The notes: generated by a model from the sequence alone, not told the origin. Numbered from the stretch's first letter, positions 1 through 11,239 are shown. The stretch is 45,288 nucleotides of DNA from Pseudomonadota bacterium (GCA_021781835.1 JAJXWD010000019.1:1-45288), one strand, 5' to 3'. Translations and numbers: made by a program.

Positions 1-437
1 CCGGGCGGGGCTTCGCCGTGGTGGCGACCGAGGTGCGCGCGCTCGCCCAGCGCTCGGCCGATGCCGCCAAGGAGATCAAGGCGCTGATTACCGCCTCGGG
101 GGCGCAGGTGGCGGCGGGGGTTGGCGCGGTGCAAAATGCCCGCGAGGTACTGACCCGCATTGCCGTGCATGTCGGGAGCATTGACGAGGCGGTGGGCAGC
201 ATCGCCGTGAGCGCGCGCGAGCAGGCCGAGGGGCTGGGGCAGGTGAATGCGGCCGTGTCGGAGATGGACAAGATGACCCAGCAAAGCGCCGCCATGGTCG
301 AGGAAACCGCGGCGGCGGCGCAGTCCATGGCCCAGGAGGGCGAGCGGATCATGGCGCTGCTGGCGCGGTTTCAAACCGGCGAGGAGACCAGGCCAGCCCC
401 CACAACCCGCCGGCGTGAAATGGCCTCTGCCCTCTGA
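1..437 (+). CDS. Methyl-accepting chemotaxis protein, C-terminal fragment
   Basis: This is the cytoplasmic end of a chemoreceptor that signals to CheA/CheW; the sensor and membrane parts lie outside the window. Reading starts at base 3. The first residues match the conserved hairpin-tip signature of the MCP signalling domain (GFAVVATEVRALAQRSADAA), followed by about 110 residues of heptad-like helix rich in Ala, Glu and Gln, as expected for the descending arm of the coiled coil. The protein ends with a short basic tail (TTRRREMASAL) and has no CheR/CheB-docking pentapeptide. It converges on the next gene with 27 bases between the two stops. The family is certain; ligand and membrane topology cannot be seen. 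Confidence 0.93.
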   Translation, partial: GRGFAVVATEVRALAQRSADAAKEIKALITASGAQVAAGVGAVQNAREVLTRIAVHVGSIDEAVGSIAVSAREQAEGLGQVNAAVSEMDKMTQQSAAMVEETAAAAQSMAQEGERIMALLARFQTGEETRPAPTTRRREMASAL

Positions 438-464
438 TCCCCCGTGAAAACCCGCTGATCCCGG

Positions 465-1667
465 TCAGGCGTGATCGATGACCAGGCCGTCGATCTCGTT
501 GGCGACATCCTCGAACCGGTCCACCACGCGCTCGAGATGGGTGTAGAGCTCGCGCGCTACGATGAAGCCCATGGGGTTGGTGGCCCCAAAGGCCTTGAAG
601 GCGGCTTTCAGCCCCTTGGCGTGAATATCGTCGGCCTGGCCTTCGAGCCGCACCAGCCGGCCGGTCAGTTCTTCGAGCCGGGCGGCATTGGCGCGGATGG
701 CGCGCAAAAGCGGCAGGGCCTCGGCCAGCAGCCGCGCCGAATCGACGATGATGGCCGCCATGTCGCGCATTTCGGGGGTAAATTCGCTAACCTCGAACAG
801 CCCGGTGGCGCGCGCGGTTTGCAGCATTTCATCAATGGCGTCGTCCATCGCTGAAATCAGGCTGGTGATCGAGCCGCGGTCGAGCGGCGCGCGAAAGGCG
901 CTGCGCACGCTGCGCTTGACCTCGCGGGTGATGGCGTCGGCCTCATCCTCGCGCTCGCGGATTTCGCGGATATGCTGCTCCATGCCCGCGCCGCCCTGGA
1001 GCAGGCGGGTGAGCGCCGCCGCCCCGGCGGTGAGGGTTTGGGCATGAGCCTCGAACAGATCGAAAAACCGGTTATTGCGGGGCAGCAGGGTTTGGAGCCA
1101 GTGAAACATGCGAAACTCCTCCTTCACCGCCCGCAGCCGGGCCAGCAGGGCGCTTTTGGTGCCAAGGGCGGCGAACTCGGCCACCCGGAAGCCGCGCATG
1201 AGCGCGCGCAGGTCGGGCTCATCCACCAGGCTTGCCGCCTCGGGCAGGGTAAACCAGCGCCGCTCGCGCTGGCCGCGCTCGGGCCAGTCGGCAAGCTCGG
1301 CGGTCACGGCTATGGGGTAGACATCGACATCCACCATCAGCGCCGCGCCGGTGCGCAGCAGCTTGCGGTAGCGGTAGCTGCCCAGCGCGGCCGGGCAGGT
1401 GGCGCCTTCCACGCCGGCTTCCTCCAGCGCCTCGCGGGCGGCGGCGGCGTGGGGCCCCAGACCTTTCATGCGGTTGCCCTTGGGCAGCACCCATCGCCCC
1501 GTGCCGCGCGAGGTGATGAGCAGCACCTCGATGGGGGCATTTGGCGCCGGGCCGGTGGCGCGGTAGGGCAGGGCGGCAATCTGGCGAACGGCGGCACCTC
1601 GGGCGGTAAAGGCGAAGATTTGGGGCTTATCAGCGTGAAATTTGGGCACGTCAATGTCGGGCGTCAT
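465..1667 (-). CDS. NUDIX hydrolase fused in frame to a DUF47 (PhoU-like) protein
   Basis: One open frame of 400 residues. Residues 1-186 are a NUDIX hydrolase: G64, then REALEEAGV at 78-86. The first Glu of the classical NUDIX box is Leu70; as far as I recall this is shared by an alphaproteobacterial subfamily with the PKGxxMKG signature, so it need not mean loss of activity. Residues 187-400 begin MFHWLQTLLPRNNRFFDLFE, typical of the DUF47/PhoU-like family that usually accompanies a Pit phosphate transporter. No stop separates the parts, yet Met187 has its own strong ribosome binding site, so DUF47 alone (465-1109, 214 residues) is probably also made. No pit gene is next to it. The N-terminal start is uncertain: the frame stays open to 2006, but ATG 1667 is the first Met that does not run into ssb. 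Confidence 0.8.
   Translation of the reverse strand: MTPDIDVPKFHADKPQIFAFTARGAAVRQIAALPYRATGPAPNAPIEVLLITSRGTGRWVLPKGNRMKGLGPHAAAAREALEEAGVEGATCPAALGSYRYRKLLRTGAALMVDVDVYPIAVTAELADWPERGQRERRWFTLPEAASLVDEPDLRALMRGFRVAEFAALGTKSALLARLRAVKEEFRMFHWLQTLLPRNNRFFDLFEAHAQTLTAGAAALTRLLQGGAGMEQHIREIREREDEADAITREVKRSVRSAFRAPLDRGSITSLISAMDDAIDEMLQTARATGLFEVSEFTPEMRDMAAIIVDSARLLAEALPLLRAIRANAARLEELTGRLVRLEGQADDIHAKGLKAAFKAFGATNPMGFIVARELYTHLERVVDRFEDVANEIDGLVIDHA
1116..1124 (-). promoter_or_regulatory. Internal Shine-Dalgarno for the DUF47 half
   Basis: On the minus strand AAGGAGGAG lies six bases before the ATG at 1109. It is one of the strongest Shine-Dalgarno sites in the window and lies within the reading frame of the NUDIX part, where it encodes Lys-Glu-Glu. 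It implies independent initiation of the DUF47 protein. Confidence 0.75.
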
Positions 1668-1758
1668 GCCCAGCCGCGGCGCATGGACAGGAGGCGCAAA
1701 CCCCGCTACCACACTCGCCTTTGCCTTAACGAGATGAGCGAAAAGTGAGGAGCCCGAT

Positions 1759-2247
1759 ATGGCTGGTAGTGTGAACAAGGTGATCCTGGTTGGAAATCTC
1801 GGCAAGGATCCCGAGGTGCGCAATGCCCAGTCGGGCATGAAGATCGTCAATCTCACGGTCGCGACCTCTGATAGCTGGAACGACAAGGCCTCGGGCGAGC
1901 GCAAGGAGCTGACCGAGTGGCACCGCGTGGTGATCATGAATGAGCGCCTCGCCGATGTGGCCGAGAAATATCTGCGCAAGGGCTCCAAGCTGTATCTGGA
2001 AGGCAAGCTGCAAACCCGGAAATGGACCGACCAGTCCGGCCAGGACCGCTACACCACCGAAATCATGCTCGGCCGTTTTGGCGGTGAGCTGGTGCTGCTC
2101 GACCGCGCCGGCGGCGGCCAGGGCGCGCCCATGGGCGGCGATGAATACGCCCCCCGCCAAGCCGCCCAGCCCAAGCCGGCGCCCCGCCAGGTGGGCGGCT
2201 GGGATGCCCGCCCCGGCCCGGACCTGGATGACGAAATTCCCTTCTGA
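1759..2247 (+). CDS. ssb: Single-stranded DNA-binding protein
   Basis: SSB coats single-stranded DNA in replication, recombination and repair and recruits partners through its acidic tail. The 162-residue protein has the N-terminal OB fold ([16 protein letters not shown] at 6-21, then TEWHRVV and [14 protein letters not shown]). A Gly/Gln/Pro-rich linker follows, and the tail ends exactly in DLDDEIPF, the partner-binding tip. Length is normal. The start ATG has TGAGGAG seven bases upstream. The gene diverges from the NUDIX-DUF47 gene, with about 90 bases between the starts. Confidence 0.97.
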   Translation: MAGSVNKVILVGNLGKDPEVRNAQSGMKIVNLTVATSDSWNDKASGERKELTEWHRVVIMNERLADVAEKYLRKGSKLYLEGKLQTRKWTDQSGQDRYTTEIMLGRFGGELVLLDRAGGGQGAPMGGDEYAPRQAAQPKPAPRQVGGWDARPGPDLDDEIPF

Positions 2248-2276
2248 CCCCTTGGCGTAAACGCCAAAAACACGCA

Positions 2277-2300
2277 ACCTCCGGCTGCAACGCCGGAGGT
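2277..2300 (+). promoter_or_regulatory. Hairpin that hides the ribosome binding site of the next gene
   Basis: ACCTCCGGC (2277-2285) and GCCGGAGGT (2292-2300) form a perfect 9-bp stem with a 6-base loop. The 3' arm contains GGAGGT, the Shine-Dalgarno of the gene starting at 2306, so the folded RNA would block initiation. A smaller stem (TTGGCG 2252-2257 with CGCCAA 2262-2267) precedes it. There is no T-run after either, so an intrinsic terminator is less likely than translational control. Confidence 0.55.
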
Positions 2301-2305
2301 GTCCC

Positions 2306-2800
2306 ATGCCCGCTCACATCCCCCCAGATGACCGCGCCCTGGTGCTGCGCCCCGCGCCCCTGCGGATTGGCGCGGCGCTGGGGCTGATGGGCGTGCTGGT
2401 GGCGGGCGGCGGCTGGCTGATGACCCAGCCCGTGCCCGAGCTTGGCCTGTTCGGCGGGCTGCTGGCGCTGGTGGGGCTGGTCATTGGGGCAATTATTCTC
2501 TGGCGCCTGCGCCACCGGGCGCTGGATTTGCGCATCACCCCGGAGGGGTTCGCCATCGGCCGGCGGCGCCACACATGGGCGGAGGCCGAGCCCGGCTTTG
2601 TGGCCGTGCGCGCCAAGGGCGGCATGATGCTGACCATCGCCTTCGGCCCCAGGGCCATGCGGGGCTTTGCCAATTTTTACGCGTTGCCCACCGGGGCGCT
2701 GGTTGCGCTGCTCAACCGGCATCTAAGCCAAGCCGTGAGTTCAGCCGCCCCCGCGCCATGGCCAAAGCCGGCAAAGCCAGCTAAATCGGCCCGCGATTGA
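2306..2800 (+). CDS. Small two-helix membrane protein, function unknown
   Basis: A 164-residue protein I cannot assign to a named family. Two hydrophobic segments, about residues 22-40 and 47-66, are joined by a short loop and followed by a basic stretch (WRLRHRALDLRI). The remaining 90 residues look like a small beta-rich soluble domain (ITPEGFAIGRRRHTWAEAE ... FYALP), similar in style to bacterial PH-like domains behind membrane anchors; that is only an impression. The C-terminus is Pro/Lys/Ala-rich. Its GGAGGT ribosome binding site is buried in a hairpin. It lies 58 bases after ssb on the same strand and 22 bases before mtnP. Confidence 0.75.
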   Translation: MPAHIPPDDRALVLRPAPLRIGAALGLMGVLVAGGGWLMTQPVPELGLFGGLLALVGLVIGAIILWRLRHRALDLRITPEGFAIGRRRHTWAEAEPGFVAVRAKGGMMLTIAFGPRAMRGFANFYALPTGALVALLNRHLSQAVSSAAPAPWPKPAKPAKSARD

Positions 2801-2822
2801 CCAGTTTGAGGGGATTTGGCGA

Positions 2823-3710
2823 ATGGCGGACATGAAAGAGCCGGTGATCGGCATTATTGGCGGCTCGGGGCTTTATAACATCGAGGGGCTGACCGACACG
2901 CACTGGGTAAAGGTCGAAACCCCCTGGGGCGCGCCTTCGGATGAGTTTCTGGTCGGCCGGTTTGGCGGGTTGAAGACGGTGTTTTTGCCCCGCCATGGGC
3001 GCGGGCATAAAATGTCGCCCTCCACGCTCAATTACCGCGCCAATATCGATGCGCTGAAGCGCTTGGGCGTTACCGACATTCTCTCCATCTCGGCGGTGGG
3101 GTCGCTCAAGGAGGAGCTGCCGCCCGGGCATTTCGTGATCGTCGATCAGTTCATCGACCGTTCCTTCGCCCGGGAAAAAAGCTTTTTCACCGCCGGCTGC
3201 GTGGCGCATGTGTCCATGGCGCACCCGGTTTGCCCGCGCCTGGGCGATGCGCTGGAGGCCAGCCTGAAGGCGCTCGATCTGCCCCATACGCGCGGCGGCA
3301 CCTATCTGGTCATGGAGGGCCCGCAATTCTCGACCCTGGCCGAGAGCAATCTCTACCGCCAATGGGGCTGCTCGGTGATCGGCATGACCAACATGCCGGA
3401 GGCCAAGCTGGCCCGCGAGGCCGAGATCGATTACGCGACCCTCGCCATGGTAACCGATTATGATTGCTGGCACGAGGACCATGACGCGGTGACGGTGGAT
3501 CAGGTCATCAAGGTGCTGCTGGGCAATGCCGAAAAGGCGCGCGCGCTGGTCAAGGATGTGCTGCCGCGCCTGAACAGCCCGCGCGGGACCTGCGCCCATG
3601 GCTGCGACATGGCGCTGGAATATGCGCTGATCACCGCGCCCGAGGCGCGCGACCCCGAACTGGTCGGCAAGCTCGATGCCGTGGCCGGACGGGTGCTGGC
3701 GCGCGGCTGA
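2823..3710 (+). CDS. mtnP: S-methyl-5'-thioadenosine phosphorylase
   Basis: Splits 5'-methylthioadenosine with phosphate into adenine and methylthioribose-1-phosphate, the first step of methionine salvage from polyamine synthesis. The 295-residue protein shows the family-2 phosphorylase motifs: GGSGLY at 13-18, PRHGRGH at 56-62, and MEGPQFSTLAES, then NMPEAKLARE. DYDCWHE, with Asp in the base-binding region, favours methylthioadenosine over guanosine/inosine substrates. The ATG at 2823 is used; Met4 is a possible alternative start. It converges with ilvA across 96 bases holding a long GC hairpin. No other methionine salvage genes are in view. Confidence 0.94.
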   Translation: MADMKEPVIGIIGGSGLYNIEGLTDTHWVKVETPWGAPSDEFLVGRFGGLKTVFLPRHGRGHKMSPSTLNYRANIDALKRLGVTDILSISAVGSLKEELPPGHFVIVDQFIDRSFAREKSFFTAGCVAHVSMAHPVCPRLGDALEASLKALDLPHTRGGTYLVMEGPQFSTLAESNLYRQWGCSVIGMTNMPEAKLAREAEIDYATLAMVTDYDCWHEDHDAVTVDQVIKVLLGNAEKARALVKDVLPRLNSPRGTCAHGCDMALEYALITAPEARDPELVGKLDAVAGRVLARG

Positions 3711-3742
3711 GCCCGCGCCACACCGGCCGCACCCTCCAAGGT

Positions 3743-3780
3743 GCCCGCGCGCGGACGCTCCTACAGCCCCGCGCGCGGGC
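3743..3780. terminator. GC-rich hairpin between convergent mtnP and ilvA
   Basis: GCCCGCGCGCGG (3743-3754) pairs perfectly with CCGCGCGCGGGC (3769-3780) across a 14-base loop. It sits between two convergent stops, where a two-way terminator is expected. It lacks a T-run on either strand, so it may act with Rho or simply protect 3' ends. Confidence 0.4.
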
Positions 3781-3806
3781 CCGCCTGGCCTCATGGCCGG
3801 CTGGGA

Positions 3807-5003
3807 TTACACCCGGCGGAGGGTGAAGACCTCGGCCAGGCTGGCCTCGATGGTGGCGCCATGGTTGGCGTCGCGCGCCTCGATCATGATTTCGAGCTGG
3901 GCATCCTGCACCGAGGGGCTGGAGAACAGCCGGTGATGCGCGACCTCGAGGATATTGCCTCCCAGCGCGCCGATGCGGGTGGAGACCTCGGCCAGCATGC
4001 CCGGCCGGTCGGGCATTTCGATGACCAGACGCAGCAGCCGGCCATCGCGCAGCAGGCAGCGCATGAGCGTGTTGGCCAGAATGCGCGAATCGATGTTGGC
4101 GCCGCAGATGGAGATGCCGACCTTCTTGCCCCGGAACAGCTCGGGGAAGCTGAGCACCCCGGCCAGCCCCGTGGCGCCGGCGCCCTCGGCCACCTGCTTG
4201 CAGCTCTCCACCAGCAGGCCGATGGAGCGCTCCACCTCATGCTCGGACACCACCAGCACCGGAATGTCGAATTGCTTGAGCACGTCGAGCGGCTGGAGGC
4301 CGATGTCGCGCACCGCGATGCCCTCGGCGATGGTCGGGCCGCCGACCCGGATGGGCTCGCCCGCCAGCGCTTGGGCAAAGGCCGCGTAATTCTCGACCTC
4401 GACCCCGTAAACCTTGCAGTCCGGGCGCATATGTCGGGCCACCACCGCCGAACCCGCGACCAGCCCGCCGCCGCCCGTGGCAACGAGCAGGGCATCGAGG
4501 TCTGGCACTTGCTGGAACATTTCCAGCGCCATGGTGCCCTGGCCCGCCATCACGGCCGGGTCGTCATAGGGGTGGATGAAAAACAGCCCATCCTCGGATT
4601 CCAGGCGCCTGGCCTCGGCGGCGGCTTCGGCCAGCGTGTCGCCATGCAGCACCACCTGCGCGCCCCACGAGGCCGTGCGCGTGACCTTGGTGGCCGGCGT
4701 GTGCTTGGGCATGACGATGGTGGCCTTGATGCCGGCCAGCTTGGCATGGCGCGCGACCGCCTGGGCATGGTTGCCCGCCGACATGGCCACCACCCCCGCC
4801 TTGCGTTCGGCTGGCGAGAGCAGGGCGATGCGGTTGGCCGCGCCGCGCTCCTTAAAGGCGCCGGTGGCCTGGAGATGGTCGTATTTGATGTAGATTTCGG
4901 CGCCCGTTAAGCGCGAGAGCCCATCGGCGCGCAGAAATGGGGTGCGGAGGATCGAGCCCTCGATGCGTTTGGATGCCGCGAGAACGTCTTCAAAGGAGAT
5001 CAT
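3807..5003 (-). CDS. ilvA: Threonine ammonia-lyase with ACT domain
   Basis: A PLP enzyme that turns threonine into 2-oxobutanoate and ammonia, feeding isoleucine synthesis. The 398-residue protein is a fold-type II PLP lyase: the Schiff-base lysine is Lys51 in ATGAFKERGA, and the phosphate-binding glycine loop is ATGGGGLVAGS. The last 75 residues form one ACT domain (IEMPDRPGMLAEVSTRIGAL), as in the shorter TdcB/IlvA forms with a single regulatory domain. The ATG follows AAAGGAG. It is last in the minus-strand run carA-carB-greA-ilvA, 81 bases after greA, possibly on the same transcript. A catabolic rather than biosynthetic role cannot be excluded. Confidence 0.92.
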   Translation of the reverse strand: MISFEDVLAASKRIEGSILRTPFLRADGLSRLTGAEIYIKYDHLQATGAFKERGAANRIALLSPAERKAGVVAMSAGNHAQAVARHAKLAGIKATIVMPKHTPATKVTRTASWGAQVVLHGDTLAEAAAEARRLESEDGLFFIHPYDDPAVMAGQGTMALEMFQQVPDLDALLVATGGGGLVAGSAVVARHMRPDCKVYGVEVENYAAFAQALAGEPIRVGGPTIAEGIAVRDIGLQPLDVLKQFDIPVLVVSEHEVERSIGLLVESCKQVAEGAGATGLAGVLSFPELFRGKKVGISICGANIDSRILANTLMRCLLRDGRLLRLVIEMPDRPGMLAEVSTRIGALGGNILEVAHHRLFSSPSVQDAQLEIMIEARDANHGATIEASLAEVFTLRRV

Positions 5004-5084
5004 GGTGCAAGCCCTTTTGTTCTGGCGCGCGGCCGCTCCACCAGCGCCCGCGCCCCCGCCCGCCGGCCTCAGGGCCGATAGGCG

Positions 5085-5558
5085 TCAGCCGTAAGTGATT
5101 TTTAGGATCTCGTAGGCTTTATCGCCGCCGGGAGCGGGGACCGAGACCGTATCCCCCACGCGCTTCGAGATGAGCGCCTTCGCCAGCGGCGAGGTAATCG
5201 AGAGGCGGGCACGCTTGATGTCGGCCTCATGCATGCCGACGATCTGGTAGGTGACTTCGAGCTCTGAGTCTTCATCGACGAGCTGGACGGTGGCGCCGAA
5301 CTTCACCGTGTCGCCCGAAAGCGAGGCGGGGTCGATGACTTCAGCCGCCGAGGTGATCTCCTCCAGCTCCGAAATCCGGCCTTCGATGAAGGATTGGCGT
5401 TCGCGCGCGGCATGGTATTCGGCGTTTTCCGAAAGGTCGCCATGGGCGCGGGCTTCGGCGATGGCGCGGATGATCGCCGGGCGCTCGACGGCCTTCAAAT
5501 GCCGCAACTCGTCTTCAAGTGCCGCGAGACCTGCCGCGGTCATAGGGAATTTCTGCAC
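5085..5558 (-). CDS. greA: Transcription elongation factor GreA
   Basis: Binds in the RNA polymerase secondary channel and stimulates cleavage of backtracked transcripts. The 157 residues have the usual layout: an N-terminal antiparallel coiled coil with the tip motif [18 protein letters not shown], including the acidic pair needed for cleavage, then the FKBP-like C-terminal domain ([20 protein letters not shown]). The start is GTG at 5558, well placed behind GAGGAG with a 6-base spacer; the first Met codon is five residues further in. It follows carB by 86 bases, with a terminator-like hairpin between them. Confidence 0.96.
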   Translation of the reverse strand: MQKFPMTAAGLAALEDELRHLKAVERPAIIRAIAEARAHGDLSENAEYHAARERQSFIEGRISELEEITSAAEVIDPASLSGDTVKFGATVQLVDEDSELEVTYQIVGMHEADIKRARLSITSPLAKALISKRVGDTVSVPAPGGDKAYEILKITYG

Positions 5559-5600
5559 TTTTTCTCCTCAAGGGCGCTAGCCCCCGATGGCGCGTGGGTG

Positions 5601-5640
5601 AAACAAAAGCCGCCGGCGCCACCGTGGCGGGCCGGCGGAA
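5601..5640 (-). terminator. Probable intrinsic terminator after carB
   Basis: On the minus strand CCGCCGGC ... GCCGGCGG closes an inner GCCAC-G-GTGGC stem, then CTTTTGTTT follows (A-rich 5601-5608 on the plus strand). It begins six bases after the carB stop. It would end or attenuate the carAB transcript before greA. Confidence 0.6.
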
Positions 5641-5644
5641 AACT

Positions 5645-8887
<3,243 letters not shown>

Positions 8888-8896
8888 GGTGTGTCC

Positions 8897-9220
8897 TTAC
8901 TCGAAGCCGGGGAGGGCGATTTTGTGCGCGTCGATGCGCGCGCGGAATTCAGGGGAGATGTCGTGCAGATCGATGAGATCGACATTGAAGGGCAGGGGGG
9001 CAACATCAAAACTGTCTTTCAGAACCCCTACGATGCCGAACTCAAGACGCGGACCTGCATCAACGGCGAGATCAAGATCGGAGGCAGGTCTTGGTGCACC
9101 TTTGGCGCGCGAGCCGAACACCCAGGCCTTACTGCCGGAGGGCAGATAGACGCGCAGTAGGCCCTGCACGATGTGCAGTTCCTTGGTGGTAAGTGAAAGG
9201 GTGGGTGATGTGGCGTTCAT
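8897..9220 (-). CDS. Minimal nucleotidyltransferase (MNT-type, antitoxin-like)
   Basis: A 107-residue polymerase-beta-like nucleotidyltransferase. It shows the core pattern GSRAKG (36-41) then SDLDLAV with Asp48 and Asp50, and a third likely metal ligand at Asp81 in FNVDLID, so the active site looks complete. In known HEPN/MNT modules such proteins adenylylate and silence a toxic partner. Here the start ATG overlaps the stop of gene X as ATGA, implying translational coupling, and its own TAA overlaps the ribosome binding site of carB. The pair splits the carAB operon. An antitoxin role is inferred from the family and the gene pairing only. Confidence 0.82.
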   Translation of the reverse strand: MNATSPTLSLTTKELHIVQGLLRVYLPSGSKAWVFGSRAKGAPRPASDLDLAVDAGPRLEFGIVGVLKDSFDVAPLPFNVDLIDLHDISPEFRARIDAHKIALPGFE

Positions 9221-9909
9221 ATGTGTGAAAGTAGTTTTTGCAGGAGATGCCCAAGCGCTTGGATGGTGTCCGTTGCGGCAAGTTTTACAGCTACACTTGC
9301 TGTTTGTTCGGCGAGCCATTTCAGAAGGCTGCTGTTTTTAGCCGCGTCGTAGAGCGCCACGACATGGATGCGCGGCTCTGTGAGTATGTCCTTTATGACA
9401 TGGATTTCTCTAGAGAGTTGCAGTCTATCCTGTGCGTCTATGGTCAGCTCATTCGACTCGCGGACGGCTTTATCCAGCTTTTCTATTGCCGCGACAGCCT
9501 GTGTCGTATCGATTTGGTTATCGGAAAGCGAGACGAAGCGGTCGGCGGCAGGAGCAACTTTGCCCGCCTCCATCGATGCCGTGGATAATGAGGCCTCTAA
9601 AAGGAGGGGGTTGCTGTAAAGCTCCCGCGCCTCATCGATGAAATAGTGGTCAATTTCATAATTGGGGTTCGATGGCTGTTTTGTATTTGCAACATGGCGT
9701 AGAATATTCTGCGTTGTCAAATGACTCAGTGCCCTGCCATAAAATTGATCCACTAGTGCAGGGTGAAGCTGTGATGCCTGTGCGTATGCGTCTTGGAAGG
9801 TTGCGCGATCCAAAGATGAGACGTGCCGAAACCTTGTCTGTTCCACAAATACGAGGAGCAGAAACTTGTCGTCTTGCAAAAGTGCATCGAACTGTGGTGT
9901 CACACTCAC
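9217..9909 (-). CDS. Gene X: unknown protein paired with the nucleotidyltransferase
   Basis: A 230-residue, mostly helical, soluble-looking protein that I do not recognise. It starts with GTG, and GTGA overlaps the carA stop; its end overlaps the next gene as ATGA. It lacks the R-x4-6-H signature of HEPN ribonucleases and is longer than the usual HEPN partner of an MNT protein. Features visible: an aromatic-rich N-terminus (FLLLVFVEQTRFRHVSSLDR), a helical middle with many Glu/Asp/Lys, and a C-terminal amphipathic stretch (SVAVKLAATDTIQALGHLL). Base composition differs sharply from its neighbours: three rows counted by hand (9361-9420, 9421-9480, 9661-9720) are 47, 53 and 42% GC, against 70% for 10201-10260 in carA. 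It was probably acquired by transfer. Confidence 0.75.
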   Translation of the reverse strand: MSVTPQFDALLQDDKFLLLVFVEQTRFRHVSSLDRATFQDAYAQASQLHPALVDQFYGRALSHLTTQNILRHVANTKQPSNPNYEIDHYFIDEARELYSNPLLLEASLSTASMEAGKVAPAADRFVSLSDNQIDTTQAVAAIEKLDKAVRESNELTIDAQDRLQLSREIHVIKDILTEPRIHVVALYDAAKNSSLLKWLAEQTASVAVKLAATDTIQALGHLLQKLLSHI

Positions 9910-11231
9910 CCCATCGCCTCGACGAAACGGGTGAACAGATAGGCGCTGTCCGAAGGGCCGGGCGAGGCTTCGGGGTGGTATTGCACCGAGAAGACGCGCT
10001 TTTGCGCGCAGGCAATCCCTTCGTTCGAGCCGTCGAACAGCGAGACATGGGTGACCTCGACGCCCGCGGGCAGCGAGGTCTCATCGACCGCGAAGCCGTG
10101 ATTTTGCGAGGTGATCTCCACCTTGCCGGTGGTCAGGTCTTTCACCGGCTGGTTGGCGCCGCGGTGGCCGCGATCGAGCTTATAGGTGCGCCCGCCGAGC
10201 GCGGTGGCCAGCAGCTGGTGGCCGAGGCAAATGCCGAAAATGGGCACGCCCGCCGCGATGACGCCCGCAATGGCGGGCACGGCGTAAACGCCGGTGGCCG
10301 CCGGGTCGCCGGGGCCGTTGGAGAGAAACACGCCATCGGGCTTATAGGCCAAAATCTGCTCGGCCGTGGCCGTGGCGGGCACCACGGTCACATCGCACCC
10401 GGCCTGGGCGAGGCTGCGCAAAATGTTGCGTTTGGCGCCGTAATCCACCGCCACCACTTTTTTGACGGGGGTGGGCGCCGAGAAGCCGTTTTCCCAGCTC
10501 CAGGTGCCGCCCTGCCAATGGTAGGGCTTGGCGCAGGTGACCTCCTTGGCGAGGTCGAGCCCCTCAAGCCCGCTCCAGGCGGCGGCCTGGGCCGCCAGCG
10601 CCTTGAGGTCGAACTTGCCGTCCTCGGGGTGGCAGAGCACGGCATTGGGGGCGCCGAGGTCGCGGATGCGCAGCGTGAGCGCGCGGGTATCGACACCGGC
10701 AATGCCCGGAATGCCCTGGGCCTTGAGCCAGGCGCCGAGGTCATGGGTCGAGCGGTAATTGGAGGGGGGGGTGAAATCCTCCTTGGTCACCAGCCCGCGC
10801 GCAAACACCCGCGCGGCCTCCTCGTCCTCCGCGTTGGTGCCGACATTGCCGATATGCGGGAAGGTGAAGGTGATGATCTGCCCGGCATAAGAGGGGTCGG
10901 TCAGGGTTTCCTGGTAGCCGGTGAGCCCGGTGTTGAAGCAAAGCTCGCTGGGCGCCGAGGTGGCGAACGCGCCAAAGCCCCGGCCCCAGAACACCGTGCC
11001 ATCGGCCAGCACCAGCGCGGCGGTGGCGCCCATGGGCACGTCGCCGCTCGGCGGGGCGGAGAAATCTTCCATCGAGAGGCCCGTGGCCGCGATGACCGCC
11101 GGCCAGTGGCGGGGGGGGATCGCATTGGCGCTGCGCCATTTGCGCACGGCTTCGAGCGACACACCGGTGAGGCTGGCGGCAGCCTCGTTGCCGCCCAGGC
11201 GGCGGAGGATTTCATCAATGGACATTTGCAT
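9906..11231 (-). CDS. carA: Carbamoyl-phosphate synthase small subunit with N-terminal HTH domain
   Basis: Glutaminase subunit that delivers ammonia to CarB. Residues from about 67 to 441 are ordinary CarA, with the nucleophile Cys335 in GICLGHQ and VQYHPEASPG near the end. Residues 1-57 are extra: IDEILRRLGG, then AAASLTGVSLEAVRKW and IPPRHWPAVIAATGLS, the look of a YdaS/Cro-type helix-turn-helix. The long start is supported by a promoter whose -10 ends 8 bases before ATG 11231, giving a leaderless message; Met67 has no ribosome binding site. I recall an NCBIfam domain called carph-isopro whose name may refer to such fusions, but cannot confirm it. Autoregulation of carAB by the HTH is a guess. 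The stop overlaps the start of gene X. Confidence 0.93.
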   Translation of the reverse strand: MQMSIDEILRRLGGNEAAASLTGVSLEAVRKWRSANAIPPRHWPAVIAATGLSMEDFSAPPSGDVPMGATAALVLADGTVFWGRGFGAFATSAPSELCFNTGLTGYQETLTDPSYAGQIITFTFPHIGNVGTNAEDEEAARVFARGLVTKEDFTPPSNYRSTHDLGAWLKAQGIPGIAGVDTRALTLRIRDLGAPNAVLCHPEDGKFDLKALAAQAAAWSGLEGLDLAKEVTCAKPYHWQGGTWSWENGFSAPTPVKKVVAVDYGAKRNILRSLAQAGCDVTVVPATATAEQILAYKPDGVFLSNGPGDPAATGVYAVPAIAGVIAAGVPIFGICLGHQLLATALGGRTYKLDRGHRGANQPVKDLTTGKVEITSQNHGFAVDETSLPAGVEVTHVSLFDGSNEGIACAQKRVFSVQYHPEASPGPSDSAYLFTRFVEAMG

Positions 11232-11239
11232 GGGGTCGC

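Noticed and set aside
1668-2006. Upstream extension of the NUDIX frame through ssb
   Set aside because: The extra 113 residues have no family similarity, lie opposite the certain ssb gene, and have no initiation signal.
9217-9909. Calling gene X a HEPN toxin
   Set aside because: Although it is paired with an MNT protein, I find no R-x4-6-H motif and the length does not fit; only the gene pairing supports a toxin role.
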